Shown one piece after another: positions 16,864-24,870 of a stretch of DNA of 64,000 nt. Source of the DNA: JAANXG01 sp963731035 (GTDB lineage Bacteria; Pseudomonadota; Gammaproteobacteria; Arenicellales; JAANXG01); contig CAVSUY010000027.1 of the NCBI GenBank assembly GCA_963731035.1, forward strand, positions 62,001 to 126,000. The letters are read 5' to 3'. How positions within the stretch are numbered: position 1 is the first letter of the stretch; the number at the start of each line of letters is the position of its first letter. The notes beneath the pieces were generated by a model. That model ran no database searches. It saw only the letters and a program-made list of their open reading frames with translations, and had not been told where the DNA came from. The translations under genes and the position numbers were made by a program.

Positions 16864-18332
16864 GCGGCCGGTCCGCCGACGACGCCCTGCAGACCATCGA
16901 CAAGATCCCCGGCCGTCAATCCCACCAGGCCCCGTCCGGCGGCCGCGTCCCCCGCCCGCGCATGGCACCAGACGCCGTAGCAGGCTGCATCCTCCGCGGA
17001 CATGCCCTGCGCCCGCAGCGCCGCCACGACACCCGTGAGCACATCCCCCATCCCGCCGCTCGCCATGCCGGGATTACCGAGGTCGCACAAGCGGAGCGAG
17101 CTGCCGAGCACCAGAGTCCCCGATCCCTTGAGCACGATCACCCCGCCGTAGCGCTGCTGCAATGCACGGATGGCAGCCGGCCGGTCGGCCTGCACGGCCC
17201 CCGCGTCCATACCCAGCAGGCGCCCCGCCTCTCCTGGATGCGGTGTTAGAACCCAATCGTCGCGTCGCAGCGAGGTCTCCGCCAGCCAATAGAGGGCATC
17301 GGCATCCACCACCAAGGGCCGATCCGAGGCCGAGACGACGTCCCAGATTCCCTTCGCCCACTCGTCGCGTCCGAGCCCCGGACCCACCGCCACAACGTCG
17401 GCATTGGCCATCATCGGCTCCAGGTCACGCGCCGATTCAACGCGGGTGGCGATGGTCTCCAAGGTGCCCGGCACAAGATCTTCGGCTCGGGACCGCGTTG
17501 CCATGTACACCAGGCCCGCCCCGCTTCGGTGTGCCGCACGCGCACTCAGACACGGCGCCCCCGGCATGCCAAGATTGCCCCCAACGATCAGAACACGACC
17601 GGCGTCGCCTTTGTGGGCAGTCGGTGAGCGGCCCGCGATGACGGACGCGTACCGGTGCGCATCGATCACCTCGCACGACCACGCCACCCGGTCATAGACT
17701 TCTCCGGGCACACCGAGGTCGTCAAAATAAAGGTGTCCGGTCACGGCGCGGCCATCGCCCGTGAAACAGCCCAGCTTGCGACCTATGAACGTCGCTGTCG
17801 CGTCGGCACTCACGCAGGGGTCGAGGGCCTTGCCGGTATCCGCATGCAGACCGGATGGAATGTCCAGCGCCAGAACAGGACCGCCGGCGTCGCTGATGCG
17901 CTCGATGGCCTTGGCGTAGTCCCCGGCCGGGGCGCGATCGAGTCCGGTGCCCAACAGGGCGTCGACCACCACGTCGACATCTCCTGGGGGCTCGTTTTCC
18001 CAGGGCGACACCACGCCTCCGGCTTTCTCGAAATCGGCCGCGGCGCGCCGCGCCGTCGGAGTCTTGGCCTGGCCCATAGCGGCCAATCGCACTTCCATCC
18101 CGGCCGCCAGGGCCAGGGTCGCGAGGACATACCCGTCACCACCGTTGTTGCCGCTGCCGCAACAGACTGCCAGCCGGCGGCCACGCGGGAAGCAATATCG
18201 AAGCAACCGATAGCCGGCCAACCCCGCCCTTTTCATCAGCTCGTAACCGTCGATCCCGAGATCTTCGATGGCGACTCGATCCAGTTCCCTCACCTGGCGG
18301 GCATTGTAAAGACGCTGCGGAGCCTTGCTCAT
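16860..18332 (-). CDS. nnr: Bifunctional NAD(P)H-hydrate epimerase / ADP-dependent dehydratase
   Basis: 490 residues, a fusion of the YjeF N-terminal epimerase (VRELDRVAIEDLGIDGYELM; CGSGNNGGDGYVLA) and the C-terminal ADP/ATP-dependent hydratase (GVIVLKGSGTLVLG; NPGMASGGMGDVLTGVVAAL with the catalytic Asp). It repairs NADHX and NADPHX, the hydrated damaged cofactors. It begins the minus-strand run that continues through tsaE. Its start is only 16 bp from the divergent queG start, so promoters of both genes must overlap the other's coding sequence. Confidence 0.96.
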   Translation of the reverse strand: MSKAPQRLYNARQVRELDRVAIEDLGIDGYELMKRAGLAGYRLLRYCFPRGRRLAVCCGSGNNGGDGYVLATLALAAGMEVRLAAMGQAKTPTARRAAADFEKAGGVVSPWENEPPGDVDVVVDALLGTGLDRAPAGDYAKAIERISDAGGPVLALDIPSGLHADTGKALDPCVSADATATFIGRKLGCFTGDGRAVTGHLYFDDLGVPGEVYDRVAWSCEVIDAHRYASVIAGRSPTAHKGDAGRVLIVGGNLGMPGAPCLSARAAHRSGAGLVYMATRSRAEDLVPGTLETIATRVESARDLEPMMANADVVAVGPGLGRDEWAKGIWDVVSASDRPLVVDADALYWLAETSLRRDDWVLTPHPGEAGRLLGMDAGAVQADRPAAIRALQQRYGGVIVLKGSGTLVLGSSLRLCDLGNPGMASGGMGDVLTGVVAALRAQGMSAEDAACYGVWCHARAGDAAAGRGLVGLTAGDLVDGLQGVVGGPAA

Positions 18333-18348
18333 GTCGCTATGATACCAA

Positions 18349-19476
18349 GTGTCAATGTCTTCCCAAGGTCAATACAGCGAATCGGGCGGGCGGCTCGACT
18401 ACCCCGCACTGGCGGCACGCATCAAGCAGTGGGCGCTGGAGCTCGGGTTCGAGCAGGCGGGAATCACGGATACGGACCTGTCCGCGCCCGCCGCACGTCT
18501 GTCGGACTGGCTGGCCGCCGGCCGGCATGGTGAGATGCAGTACATGACGGCGCACGGTGCCAGAAGATCGCACCCCGATTTGCTGGTGCCCGGCACCCTG
18601 CGCGTGATCTGCGTACGGATGAGCTACTGGCCGGACGAAGCCGCCTTGCCTCCCCAGGTTGCGCTGAAGCGGCCGGACGCGGGTTACGTATCCCGCTACG
18701 CCCTGGGCAGGGACTATCACAAGGTGCTGCGCAAACGGCTGCAGGCGCTGGCCGACCGAATCGAGGAACGAGCGGGCCCGTTCGGTTACCGCGCGTTTAC
18801 CGACAGCGCGCCTGTCATGGAGAAGCCCCTGGCGGAGAAGGCGGGGCTCGGGTGGATCGGAAAGCACACCAACCTGCTCAACAAGACCGACGGTTCCTGG
18901 TTCTTTCTCGGTGAGCTGTATACAGACCTGCCCCTGCCGGTGGACCAGCCGGCGACCGGCCACTGCGGCAGCTGCCGCGCCTGTATCGATGCCTGCCCCA
19001 CCGGGGCCATCGTCGCGCCCTACGAGTTGGACGCCCGGCGCTGCATCTCCTATCTCACCATCGAGCTGCGCGGCTCCATTCCTGAACACTTGAGACCCTT
19101 GATGGGAAACCGGATATTCGGCTGCGACGACTGCCAGGCGGTATGTCCATGGAACCGCTTCGCGCAGGCCAGCGGCGAAGGTGATTTCAGCCCCCGCGAT
19201 ACCGTTACGGACCGTGAACTGAACTGGTTTGCGTCCTGGACCGAAGACGATTTCCACCGCCACACCGCCGGGTCGGCGATCCGGCGCGCCGGCTACGAGG
19301 GCTTCCTTAGAAACGTCGCAGTAGCGCTCGGCAACGCGCCGACCTCCCCGATCATTCTCGGTTGCATCGACAAGCTGGCGCGGCATCCCTCGCCCCTGGT
19401 TCGGGAGCATGCGGAGTGGGCGCGGAAACGGCACGGCAAAGAGGCTGAGTCCGGGGTTGTCCACTATCGCGGCTGA
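18349..19476 (+). CDS. queG: Epoxyqueuosine reductase
   Basis: 375 residues. QueG reduces epoxyqueuosine to queuosine in tRNA, using cobalamin and two [4Fe-4S] clusters. Visible features are the DUF1730 cobalamin-binding region (YALGRDYHKVLRKRLQALAD), KAGLGWIGKHTNLL, the ferredoxin motifs CGSCRACIDACPTGAI and CDDCQAVCPWN, and a HEAT-like C-terminus. The frame opens with GTG at 18349; ATG two codons later (18355) is equally possible. No Shine-Dalgarno is evident in the short gap to nnr. The pairing with yjeF/nnr is the E. coli yjeS-yjeF arrangement. Confidence 0.95.
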   Translation: MSMSSQGQYSESGGRLDYPALAARIKQWALELGFEQAGITDTDLSAPAARLSDWLAAGRHGEMQYMTAHGARRSHPDLLVPGTLRVICVRMSYWPDEAALPPQVALKRPDAGYVSRYALGRDYHKVLRKRLQALADRIEERAGPFGYRAFTDSAPVMEKPLAEKAGLGWIGKHTNLLNKTDGSWFFLGELYTDLPLPVDQPATGHCGSCRACIDACPTGAIVAPYELDARRCISYLTIELRGSIPEHLRPLMGNRIFGCDDCQAVCPWNRFAQASGEGDFSPRDTVTDRELNWFASWTEDDFHRHTAGSAIRRAGYEGFLRNVAVALGNAPTSPIILGCIDKLARHPSPLVREHAEWARKRHGKEAESGVVHYRG

Positions 19477-19552
19477 CAGCAATCGCTCCCGGCAATTCGC
19501 TGCACTTCCTCCGTCCATGGAGGTTGAAGCCGCAATTCCCGACCGGCAGAAC

Positions 19553-20098
19553 TCAGATACGCAGAAAATGCGTCCGATAGTACCGCAGCTCCTGGATGGA
19601 CTCGCGTATGTCATCCAGCGCCCGGTGAGCACCCTGCTTATCGAAGCCGTTCGCCAAGTCGGGATGCCAACGCCGGGCCAGTTCCTTGACCGTACTGACA
19701 TCCAGGTTCCGATAGTGCAGATAGCTTTCGAGCTCGCGCATGTAGCGTGCCAGGAAGCGACGGTCCTGGCAGATGCTGTTTCCACACAGCGGCGACTTGT
19801 TCCGAGGGACGAAGTTTTGTATGAACCGCAGGGTCTGGAGCTCGGCAGTCCGTTCATCGATTTCCGATTCCCTGACTCTCTCCACCAGACCGGTGGCTGC
19901 ATGGGTCCGGGTGTTCCACTCGTCCATCCCGGCCAGCATCGCCTCCGACTGGTTGATCGCCAGCACCGGCCCTTCGGCCACTACCTCCAGATTGGAATCC
20001 GTGATAATGGTTGCGATCTCTATGATCCGGTCCCTTTCCGGCGACAGGCCCGTCATTTCCAGATCGATCCATACCAGCGCATTGGGGTTCTGTGACAT
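19553..20098 (-). CDS. orn: Oligoribonuclease
   Basis: 181 residues from the ATG giving MSQNPNALVWIDLEMTGLSP; the longer open frame upstream is not part of the family. It is a DEDDh exonuclease: WIDLEMTGL has the first Asp and Glu, NSICQDRRFLARYMRELE the second Asp, and HRALDDIRESI the His-Asp pair. Orn degrades 2-5 nt RNAs and pGpG to mononucleotides and is essential in many gammaproteobacteria. It converges with queG across about 75 bp, where a short CCTCC/GGAGG hairpin near 19508-19523 is seen without a clear T run. Confidence 0.96.
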   Translation of the reverse strand: MSQNPNALVWIDLEMTGLSPERDRIIEIATIITDSNLEVVAEGPVLAINQSEAMLAGMDEWNTRTHAATGLVERVRESEIDERTAELQTLRFIQNFVPRNKSPLCGNSICQDRRFLARYMRELESYLHYRNLDVSTVKELARRWHPDLANGFDKQGAHRALDDIRESIQELRYYRTHFLRI

Positions 20099-20144
20099 GA
20101 ATCTCCCGACTTTATCTAGGTTGGATTTGTGCCGGCAGGCCGGC

Positions 20145-20741
20145 TCACCAAGGCCGCCGGTCCGTAAACGCCTGGGACAGCGTGCTGTGATCAATGTACT
20201 CGAGCTCGCCCCCCACCGGCACGCCCCGCGCCAGGCGCGTAACGTTTACCGGACAGCCTTCAAGCACTTGATGCAGATAGTCCGCGGTCGCCTCTCCCTC
20301 GGTCGTGAGGTTCGTGGCAATGATCAGTTCCTCGATTCGCTCGTTCTCGATAAGCTTCTTCAAGCGGTCGAACCCCAGGTCGTCCGGGCCGATGCCATCC
20401 AGGGGTGACAACCGTCCCATGAGCACGAAGTACATCCCCTGATAGGCGCCGGTCTGCTCCACCGCTTCCAGGTCCGCCGGCGTCTCCACGACGCAGACCG
20501 TTGCGGAGTTCCGCCGGGTGGACGCGCATATACCGCACAACTCCGTCTCGCTGAAGTTATTGCAGCGCCGGCAGCGGATCACGGTCTTGAGGGCGCGCTG
20601 GAGCGCCTCCGCAATAACCCTGGCACCGTCCTGGTCGCGCTCCAGCAGGTGAAATGCCATCCGCTGCGCGGTCTTGGGCCCGACCCCGGGCAGGCGGCGA
20701 AGCGCCTCCCGCAACTGGTCAATCGCCTGGGAACGGGACAC
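20145..20741 (-). CDS. recR: Recombination mediator RecR
   Basis: 198 residues, normal length. An N-terminal helix-hairpin-helix (LRRLPGVGPKTAQRMAFHLL), a four-Cys zinc finger (CRRCNNFSETELCGICAS), then the Toprim domain (VCVVETPADLEAVEQTG; YFVLMGRLSPLDGIGP). RecR works with RecO and RecF to load RecA on SSB-covered gaps. It starts 1 bp after the ybaB stop; dnaX-ybaB-recR is a widespread operon. Its 3' end is followed by orn after 46 bp. Confidence 0.97.
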   Translation of the reverse strand: MSRSQAIDQLREALRRLPGVGPKTAQRMAFHLLERDQDGARVIAEALQRALKTVIRCRRCNNFSETELCGICASTRRNSATVCVVETPADLEAVEQTGAYQGMYFVLMGRLSPLDGIGPDDLGFDRLKKLIENERIEELIIATNLTTEGEATADYLHQVLEGCPVNVTRLARGVPVGGELEYIDHSTLSQAFTDRRPW

Positions 20742-20742
20742 G

Positions 20743-21063
20743 TTACAGCGGTAGATTCAACCCGGGAATGTTCATTCCCGCCGTCAGCCCGGACATCTTC
20801 TCCTGGGCGACCTGCTCCGCCTTGCGCACGGCATCGTTCATCGCCGCCGCCACCAGGTCCTCCAGCACCTCCTTGTCATCATTCACCAAGGCCTCGTCGA
20901 TCTGGACCCGTCTAACGTCGTGGCGGCAGGTCATCACTACCGTGACCATACCACCGCCCGCCTGGCCGGTTACTTCCATGCCGGCCAACTCTTCCTGAGC
21001 CTTGCGCATGTTGTCCTGCATCTCCTGCGCCTGCTTCATCAAGTTGCCTAAACCACCCTTCAT
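20743..21063 (-). CDS. YbaB/EbfC family nucleoid-associated protein
   Basis: 106 residues. The family pattern is clear: GGLGNLMKQAQEMQDNMRKA, an N-terminal amphipathic helix, then EVTGQAGGGMVTVVMTCRHD and the dimer-forming strands with DLVAAAMNDAVRKAEQVAQE. YbaB homodimers bind DNA as tweezers and are called nucleoid-associated. The gene sits between dnaX and recR, as in most bacteria, with 30 bp after the dnaX stop. Confidence 0.95.
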   Translation of the reverse strand: MKGGLGNLMKQAQEMQDNMRKAQEELAGMEVTGQAGGGMVTVVMTCRHDVRRVQIDEALVNDDKEVLEDLVAAAMNDAVRKAEQVAQEKMSGLTAGMNIPGLNLPL

Positions 21064-21093
21064 ATCAACCTCTTTCGCCTGTAGTGACGCAAT

Positions 21094-22686
21094 TCATTGC
21101 CTGGAGCGGATCGACTCTTCCACCAGGGTGGCATCGAACTGCTCAATCAGATCCTGCACCTCGGGATCCTCCTTGATCGCCTGCTCGGCCTGCTTCTGCT
21201 TGTCGGACTTTTCCCGCTCCACGGATTGTACCGGGGTTTCAGCATCCGGTTCCGACAATCGTATCTTCACCGCCACCGTCCCGCCGATACGCTCGGAGAT
21301 CGCCTTCGCCAACTGTCCGGTTCGTTCTTCGTTGACCAGATGCTCATGCTGTGGCTTCAGGTCGAACGACCAAGTGCCGTTTTCCCGGGTCTGGAGGGCG
21401 AGGTTCATCGCCAGTTCCTGAGCCCACCCCTCAAGGGGCAGAGTTCTTGCCAACTGCCGCCAATCGATCTCGGACTGCGCGGCGCCCGTCTCCGCTCGAA
21501 CCGGGCCCGCCCGAACGGGGTCCGGGCGGCCGGAAGACCTCTCGGCCTTCCCGGTGGGCCGTGCCGGCGCCTCGGCCTTGCCCCGTGGCCGATCCTCCAG
21601 ACCTCCCGGTCGAAACGACAGCAGGCGAAGCATGACCATCTCGAACCCCGTCCTGGGGTCCGGCGACAGCGGCAGATCGCGCTTCCCGATCAGAGCGATT
21701 TGATAGAAAAGCTGAAGTTCCTCTTCGCCCAGAAGCTCCGCCACTTCCGGATGCCATGGCGCCAACTCCTGCTTGGCCACGAGCAGCTCCGGGCTGCGTT
21801 TATAGAGCGAAAGACGGAACAGCTCCATCAACAGATCGTCGAGCAGCTGACCAAAGGCGCTCGATCGTTCCCCGACGGAATCGACCACCGCGAAGACCGC
21901 GCCGGCGTCGTCCCTGGCCAGGGCGTCGATCAGTCCCCGCACGTAGTCGGAATCGATCAGCCCGAGCATCTGGCGCGCGGTCTCCGTGGTCACCCTGCCG
22001 TCGCCCTGTGCTATGGCCTGGTCGAGAAGGCTGAGGCCATCGCGCATGCTGCCATCCGCAGAGCGGGCCAGGAGGCGCAGGGCATCCTCCTCGAAATCGA
22101 CCGATTCCGACTCGAGAATCCGCTTGAGCTGTCCCTCGATCTGCTCGACCTGCAGCAGTTTCAAGTTGAACTGAAGGCACCGCGACAGGATCGTCACCGG
22201 AAGCCTCTGTGGATCGGTGGTCGCGAACAGAAATTTGACGTGTGGGGGAGGTTCCTCCAGGGTCTTGAGCAAGGCGTTGAAACTGTGCGTCGACAGCATG
22301 TGCACTTCGTCGATCAGATACACCTTGAATCGCCCCGTCGTCGGCGCGTACTGCACGTTGTCCAGGAGTTCTCGAGTGTCGGCAACCTGGGTGCGCGAAG
22401 CTGCGTCCACCTCGATCAGGTCAACGAACCGACCCTCGTCGATGGCCCGGCAGGCGTGGCACTCGTTGCAGGGCGTGGAGCTGACCCCTTTTTCGCAATT
22501 CAGGCACTTGGCCAGGATTCTGGCCAGTGTGGTCTTGCCGATTCCCCGCGTGCCGGTGAAAAGGAACCCATGATGAACCCGGTCACTGTCCAGTGCGTGG
22601 GTCAGCGCCGCGACAATGTGCTCCTGTCCCACGAGCTGATCGAACGAACGGGGACGCCATTTGCGTGCTAATGCCTGATAAGTCAT
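21094..22686 (-). CDS. dnaX: DNA polymerase III subunit tau (gamma/tau, DnaX)
   Basis: 530 residues. The AAA+ clamp-loader core has MTYQALARKWRPRSFDQLVG, Walker A GTRGIGKT (residues 45-52), a zinc module with Cys 61, 64, 73, 76 and 79, Walker B LIDEVHML and sensor FATTDPQRLP. The tail after residue 360 is Pro/Arg/Glu-rich, then a compact C-terminal domain ending in a basic-acidic segment. I did not find a clear A-rich slippery heptamer for a gamma frameshift product, but did not analyse it exhaustively. No Shine-Dalgarno precedes the ATG. The 4.5S RNA gene ends about 27 bp upstream, so read-through from ffs may drive the operon. Confidence 0.95.
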   Translation of the reverse strand: MTYQALARKWRPRSFDQLVGQEHIVAALTHALDSDRVHHGFLFTGTRGIGKTTLARILAKCLNCEKGVSSTPCNECHACRAIDEGRFVDLIEVDAASRTQVADTRELLDNVQYAPTTGRFKVYLIDEVHMLSTHSFNALLKTLEEPPPHVKFLFATTDPQRLPVTILSRCLQFNLKLLQVEQIEGQLKRILESESVDFEEDALRLLARSADGSMRDGLSLLDQAIAQGDGRVTTETARQMLGLIDSDYVRGLIDALARDDAGAVFAVVDSVGERSSAFGQLLDDLLMELFRLSLYKRSPELLVAKQELAPWHPEVAELLGEEELQLFYQIALIGKRDLPLSPDPRTGFEMVMLRLLSFRPGGLEDRPRGKAEAPARPTGKAERSSGRPDPVRAGPVRAETGAAQSEIDWRQLARTLPLEGWAQELAMNLALQTRENGTWSFDLKPQHEHLVNEERTGQLAKAISERIGGTVAVKIRLSEPDAETPVQSVEREKSDKQKQAEQAIKEDPEVQDLIEQFDATLVEESIRSRQ

Positions 22687-22712
22687 GGTGTTTCAAATAG
22701 GGTGGCGGATCA

Positions 22713-22810
22713 AGCCGGCCCGGCCCCCGGCGCCCGAATCAGTTGCTGCGGCTGCTTCCTTCCGGACCTGACCGGGTTCACAACCTATCGTCGCCGAGGA
22801 AGACCGGCCA
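22713..22810 (-). ncRNA. ffs: Signal recognition particle 4.5S RNA
   Basis: The minus strand carries the conserved SRP RNA apical domain: GGTCAGGTCCGGAAGGAAGC, followed by AGCC, which binds Ffh. Flanking GC-rich arms close a long hairpin (GCCGG...TCGGCG against CGCCGGGGGCCGG). The ends are set by where the arms stop pairing and are uncertain by a few bases. 4.5S RNA is the RNA scaffold of SRP for co-translational membrane targeting. It lies just upstream of dnaX, as in Pseudomonas and relatives. Confidence 0.93.
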
Positions 22811-22844
22811 TCACCGCCATTGAAGCGAACAGATCGTGCATCCG

Positions 22845-22873
22845 AGCATAATGACTCGGGGCGGCTCTGTAAA
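22845..22873 (-). promoter_or_regulatory. Probable sigma-70 promoter of ffs
   Basis: On the minus strand TTTACA (-35, positions 22868-22873) and TATGCT (-10, positions 22845-22850) are exactly 17 bp apart. Transcription would start near 22838 and leave a leader of roughly 28 nt before the mature RNA, as expected for an RNase P-processed 4.5S precursor. Prediction by eye only. Confidence 0.55.
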
Positions 22874-22940
22874 TCGGGTATTGTAGAGCTTTCTCGGGCC
22901 TTTTCGGGGGACACATTACTTTATTCGGAGGACATATTAC

Positions 22941-23030
22941 TGGCGGAGAGGGAGGGATTCGAACCCTCGATACGGGTTAACGTATACACGCTTTCCAGGC
23001 GTGCGCCTTCAACCGCTCGGCCACCTCTCC
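22941..23030 (-). tRNA. tRNA-Ser (anticodon GGA)
   Basis: 90 nt including an encoded CCA (22941-22943). The acceptor stem GGAGAGG pairs with CCTCTCC, the discriminator is G, and the D arm is GCCGAGCGGTTGAAGGC. The anticodon stem-loop is CACGC-CTGGAAA-GCGTG with GGA in the middle of the loop. A long variable arm (TACG...CGTA) marks it as a class II serine tRNA, and the T arm is GAGGGTTCGAATCCCTC. It reads UCC/UCU codons. Confidence 0.96.
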
Positions 23031-23137
23031 GAAGCTGCGGGAATCTAAACCACACCGCTCAGGCTTGCAAATCTCCCGCGCGAAAACTCCAATCCGGGAA
23101 ATCGGGCTGGCCGGGCCTGCGGCCCGTCTTGTAATCC

Positions 23138-23309
23138 GGCGGAGAGGGAGGGATTACTCGGCTCTTCCCTGAGCCTCGCCCCTTCGGGGCCGGCGCAAAC
23201 AGCGCGCCGTTCGGCAACGCTCCAGGCGTTGCTCGTCGAACCCTCGATACGGGTTAACGTATACACGCTTTCCTTCGCGTGCGCCTTCAACCGCTCGGCC
23301 ACCTCTTTC
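23138..23309 (-). pseudogene. Broken copy of tRNA-Ser(GGA), split by an 81-bp insertion in the T loop
   Basis: This repeats the upstream tRNA-Ser almost base for base, with three lesions. An 81-bp insertion (23156-23236) falls inside the T loop and holds three strong hairpins (23178-23190, 23192-23208, 23214-23232). The anticodon loop has one extra base (8 nt instead of 7). The 5' acceptor strand has changed from GGAGAGG to GAAAGAGG, losing pairing. The duplicated block also includes about 100 bp of flank: 22942-23129 corresponds to 23138-23408. It is unlikely to give a working tRNA. Confidence 0.75.
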
Positions 23310-23419
23310 GAAGCTGCGGGAATCTAAACCACACCGCTCAGGCTTGCAAATCTCCCGCGCGAAAACTCCAATCCGGGAAATCGCGCTGCCCGGGCCTGCG
23401 GCCCGTCTCGCCGCACGTG

Positions 23420-23500
23420 ATCGCGGCTGAAGCCGCTCCTACAATCCCGAGTTCGGCACTGCGTCAATCCCCGGATTGTAGGAGCGGCTTCAGCCGCGAT
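23420..23500. repeat. REP-like palindrome (26-bp perfect inverted repeat)
   Basis: The arms 23420-23445 and 23475-23500 are perfect inverted repeats built on TAGGAGCGGCTTCAGCCGCG, separated by 29 nt. The GTAGGAGCGGCTTCAGCCGCGA-type unit is a familiar intergenic repeat of many gammaproteobacteria. The arms are themselves palindromic in the middle (CGGCTTCAGCCG). It sits downstream of the ABC permease stop and could act as a 3'-end mRNA stabiliser or terminator-like structure. Confidence 0.75.
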
Positions 23501-23544
23501 GAAAGGGGCTGCGTTCGCCCCCTCGCCCGTGCCCCGGCTCGCGC

Positions 23545-24864
23545 TCACTGTTCCCGCAAAGCCACGGTGACCGGCACGGCGGCCGCCCGCACGGCCGGGA
23601 ACAGTCCTCCCACGAATCCGATGGAAAGGGCCCACTCGAGGCCCCGCAGCAGCAGCCCCGGCCGCACCTGAAACTGGAATACCACCTGGCTGAAGTTCGA
23701 GCCCAGGGTCGATACCGTGTAGCCGTTGAACAGGACGTAGGCAACACCCGCCCCGAGCGCGCCTCCAAGCAGCGCGAGCAGCATCGACTCGAGCAGGATG
23801 GCTACTACTACCGGCGGCCCGGTGAAACCCAGGGCTCTCAACGTTGCGATCTCCCGGGACCGGGCAGCTACCGCGGCGTACATGGTGTTGAGAGCGCCGA
23901 AAACCGCGCCGATGGCCATGATTATCGCAACCCCCGTGCCGAGCACCCGGATCGTACGGGTCAGCCGCTCCGATTGCTTGTTGTAGTACGCCCGGGTGGT
24001 ATCAACATCCACTTTCGACCGGGGGTCGGCGTTGATGGCCGCCTTGAAGCGATCGAATGACAACGGACCCACCAGACGCACCGTCACCGATTGAAAGGCG
24101 CTGCGACGGTAGGCCGAGGCAACCGACTCGTTGTCCCCCCACAGCTCCGAGTCATGCGCGTCCCCGGACTCGAACACGCCCACCACCCGCCATTCCTGGT
24201 TGTTCAGTCGAACCGTAGCGCCCAGGCCCAGGCCCTGGAACTGTGCCAGGGCGCCGCTGCCGACCACGAGTTCCCTCAAACCGGGCCGAAATCGGCGCCC
24301 GGCAATGATACGGACGTTGGGACGCACCTCCCACACCCGCGGACCCACCCCCCGCACCTCGACGTTGGCGTTGGTGCCGGTGGATCGCTTGGGAAGGTTG
24401 GCAACCACCACCACTTCGGTGGAGGCGACGGGAGCGCCGTCCTTGTCGCGCAGGATCCCCGCAGCCTGGCTGACCAGGGTTGCCGTGGCGCGGTCGATGC
24501 CCGAAGAAAGCTCCGCATTGGCTCCGGCCCGCAGGACGATGGCGGTATCGTCACTGCCAGCCTGCCGCAGGGTCGCCTGAAAGCCCTCCGCCATGGCCAG
24601 CAACGCGATCAGCACCCCCACCACCCCGCCGATACCGACTATGATGACGGAGGTGGCGCCCCACCGCTGGGGGATAGTGGACAAGCCCGTACGGGCGATG
24701 GCGAGGGACTGGCGCCCGGTGCGCGTGCCGATCAGCCACACAGCGAGCATCACGCCCAGTGCCGGGAACAGCAGCGGCGCTTCTATCCAGGCAACGAGCC
24801 CCGCCACGACGGCGGTGCCGACAATCACGTTGCGGGTCAGCTGTCTCTTGAATCCTTCCGCCAC
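23545..24864 (-). CDS. ABC transporter permease (FtsX/MacB-like), second of two
   Basis: 439 residues. Two N-terminal hydrophobic segments are followed by a long periplasmic domain (about residues 95-300) and three C-terminal helices with the FtsX-like pattern GAVFGALNTMYAAVAARSRE, IATLRALGF and FPAVRAAAVPVTVALREQ. Permeases of this class (MacB, LolCE) move lipoproteins, peptides or toxins by mechanotransmission. This protein lacks an ATPase domain and works with the ATPase and adaptor encoded upstream. It begins 6 bp after the first permease. The antisense strand has long open frames that are GC-bias shadows. Confidence 0.88.
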   Translation of the reverse strand: MAEGFKRQLTRNVIVGTAVVAGLVAWIEAPLLFPALGVMLAVWLIGTRTGRQSLAIARTGLSTIPQRWGATSVIIVGIGGVVGVLIALLAMAEGFQATLRQAGSDDTAIVLRAGANAELSSGIDRATATLVSQAAGILRDKDGAPVASTEVVVVANLPKRSTGTNANVEVRGVGPRVWEVRPNVRIIAGRRFRPGLRELVVGSGALAQFQGLGLGATVRLNNQEWRVVGVFESGDAHDSELWGDNESVASAYRRSAFQSVTVRLVGPLSFDRFKAAINADPRSKVDVDTTRAYYNKQSERLTRTIRVLGTGVAIIMAIGAVFGALNTMYAAVAARSREIATLRALGFTGPPVVVAILLESMLLALLGGALGAGVAYVLFNGYTVSTLGSNFSQVVFQFQVRPGLLLRGLEWALSIGFVGGLFPAVRAAAVPVTVALREQ

Positions 24865-24870
24865 GGCAGC

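Noticed and set aside
19477..19552. Rho-independent terminator between queG and orn
   Set aside because: The CCTCC/GGAGG hairpin is short and not followed by a T run on either strand.
21094..22686. Programmed frameshift site for a DnaX gamma product
   Set aside because: No A AAA AAG-type heptamer was spotted by eye; a computed search would be needed to exclude one.
23045..23302. 85-codon minus-strand open frame ending in SLSGVV
   Set aside because: It runs through the broken tRNA-Ser and its flank. Similar tRNA-derived frames are common annotation artefacts.
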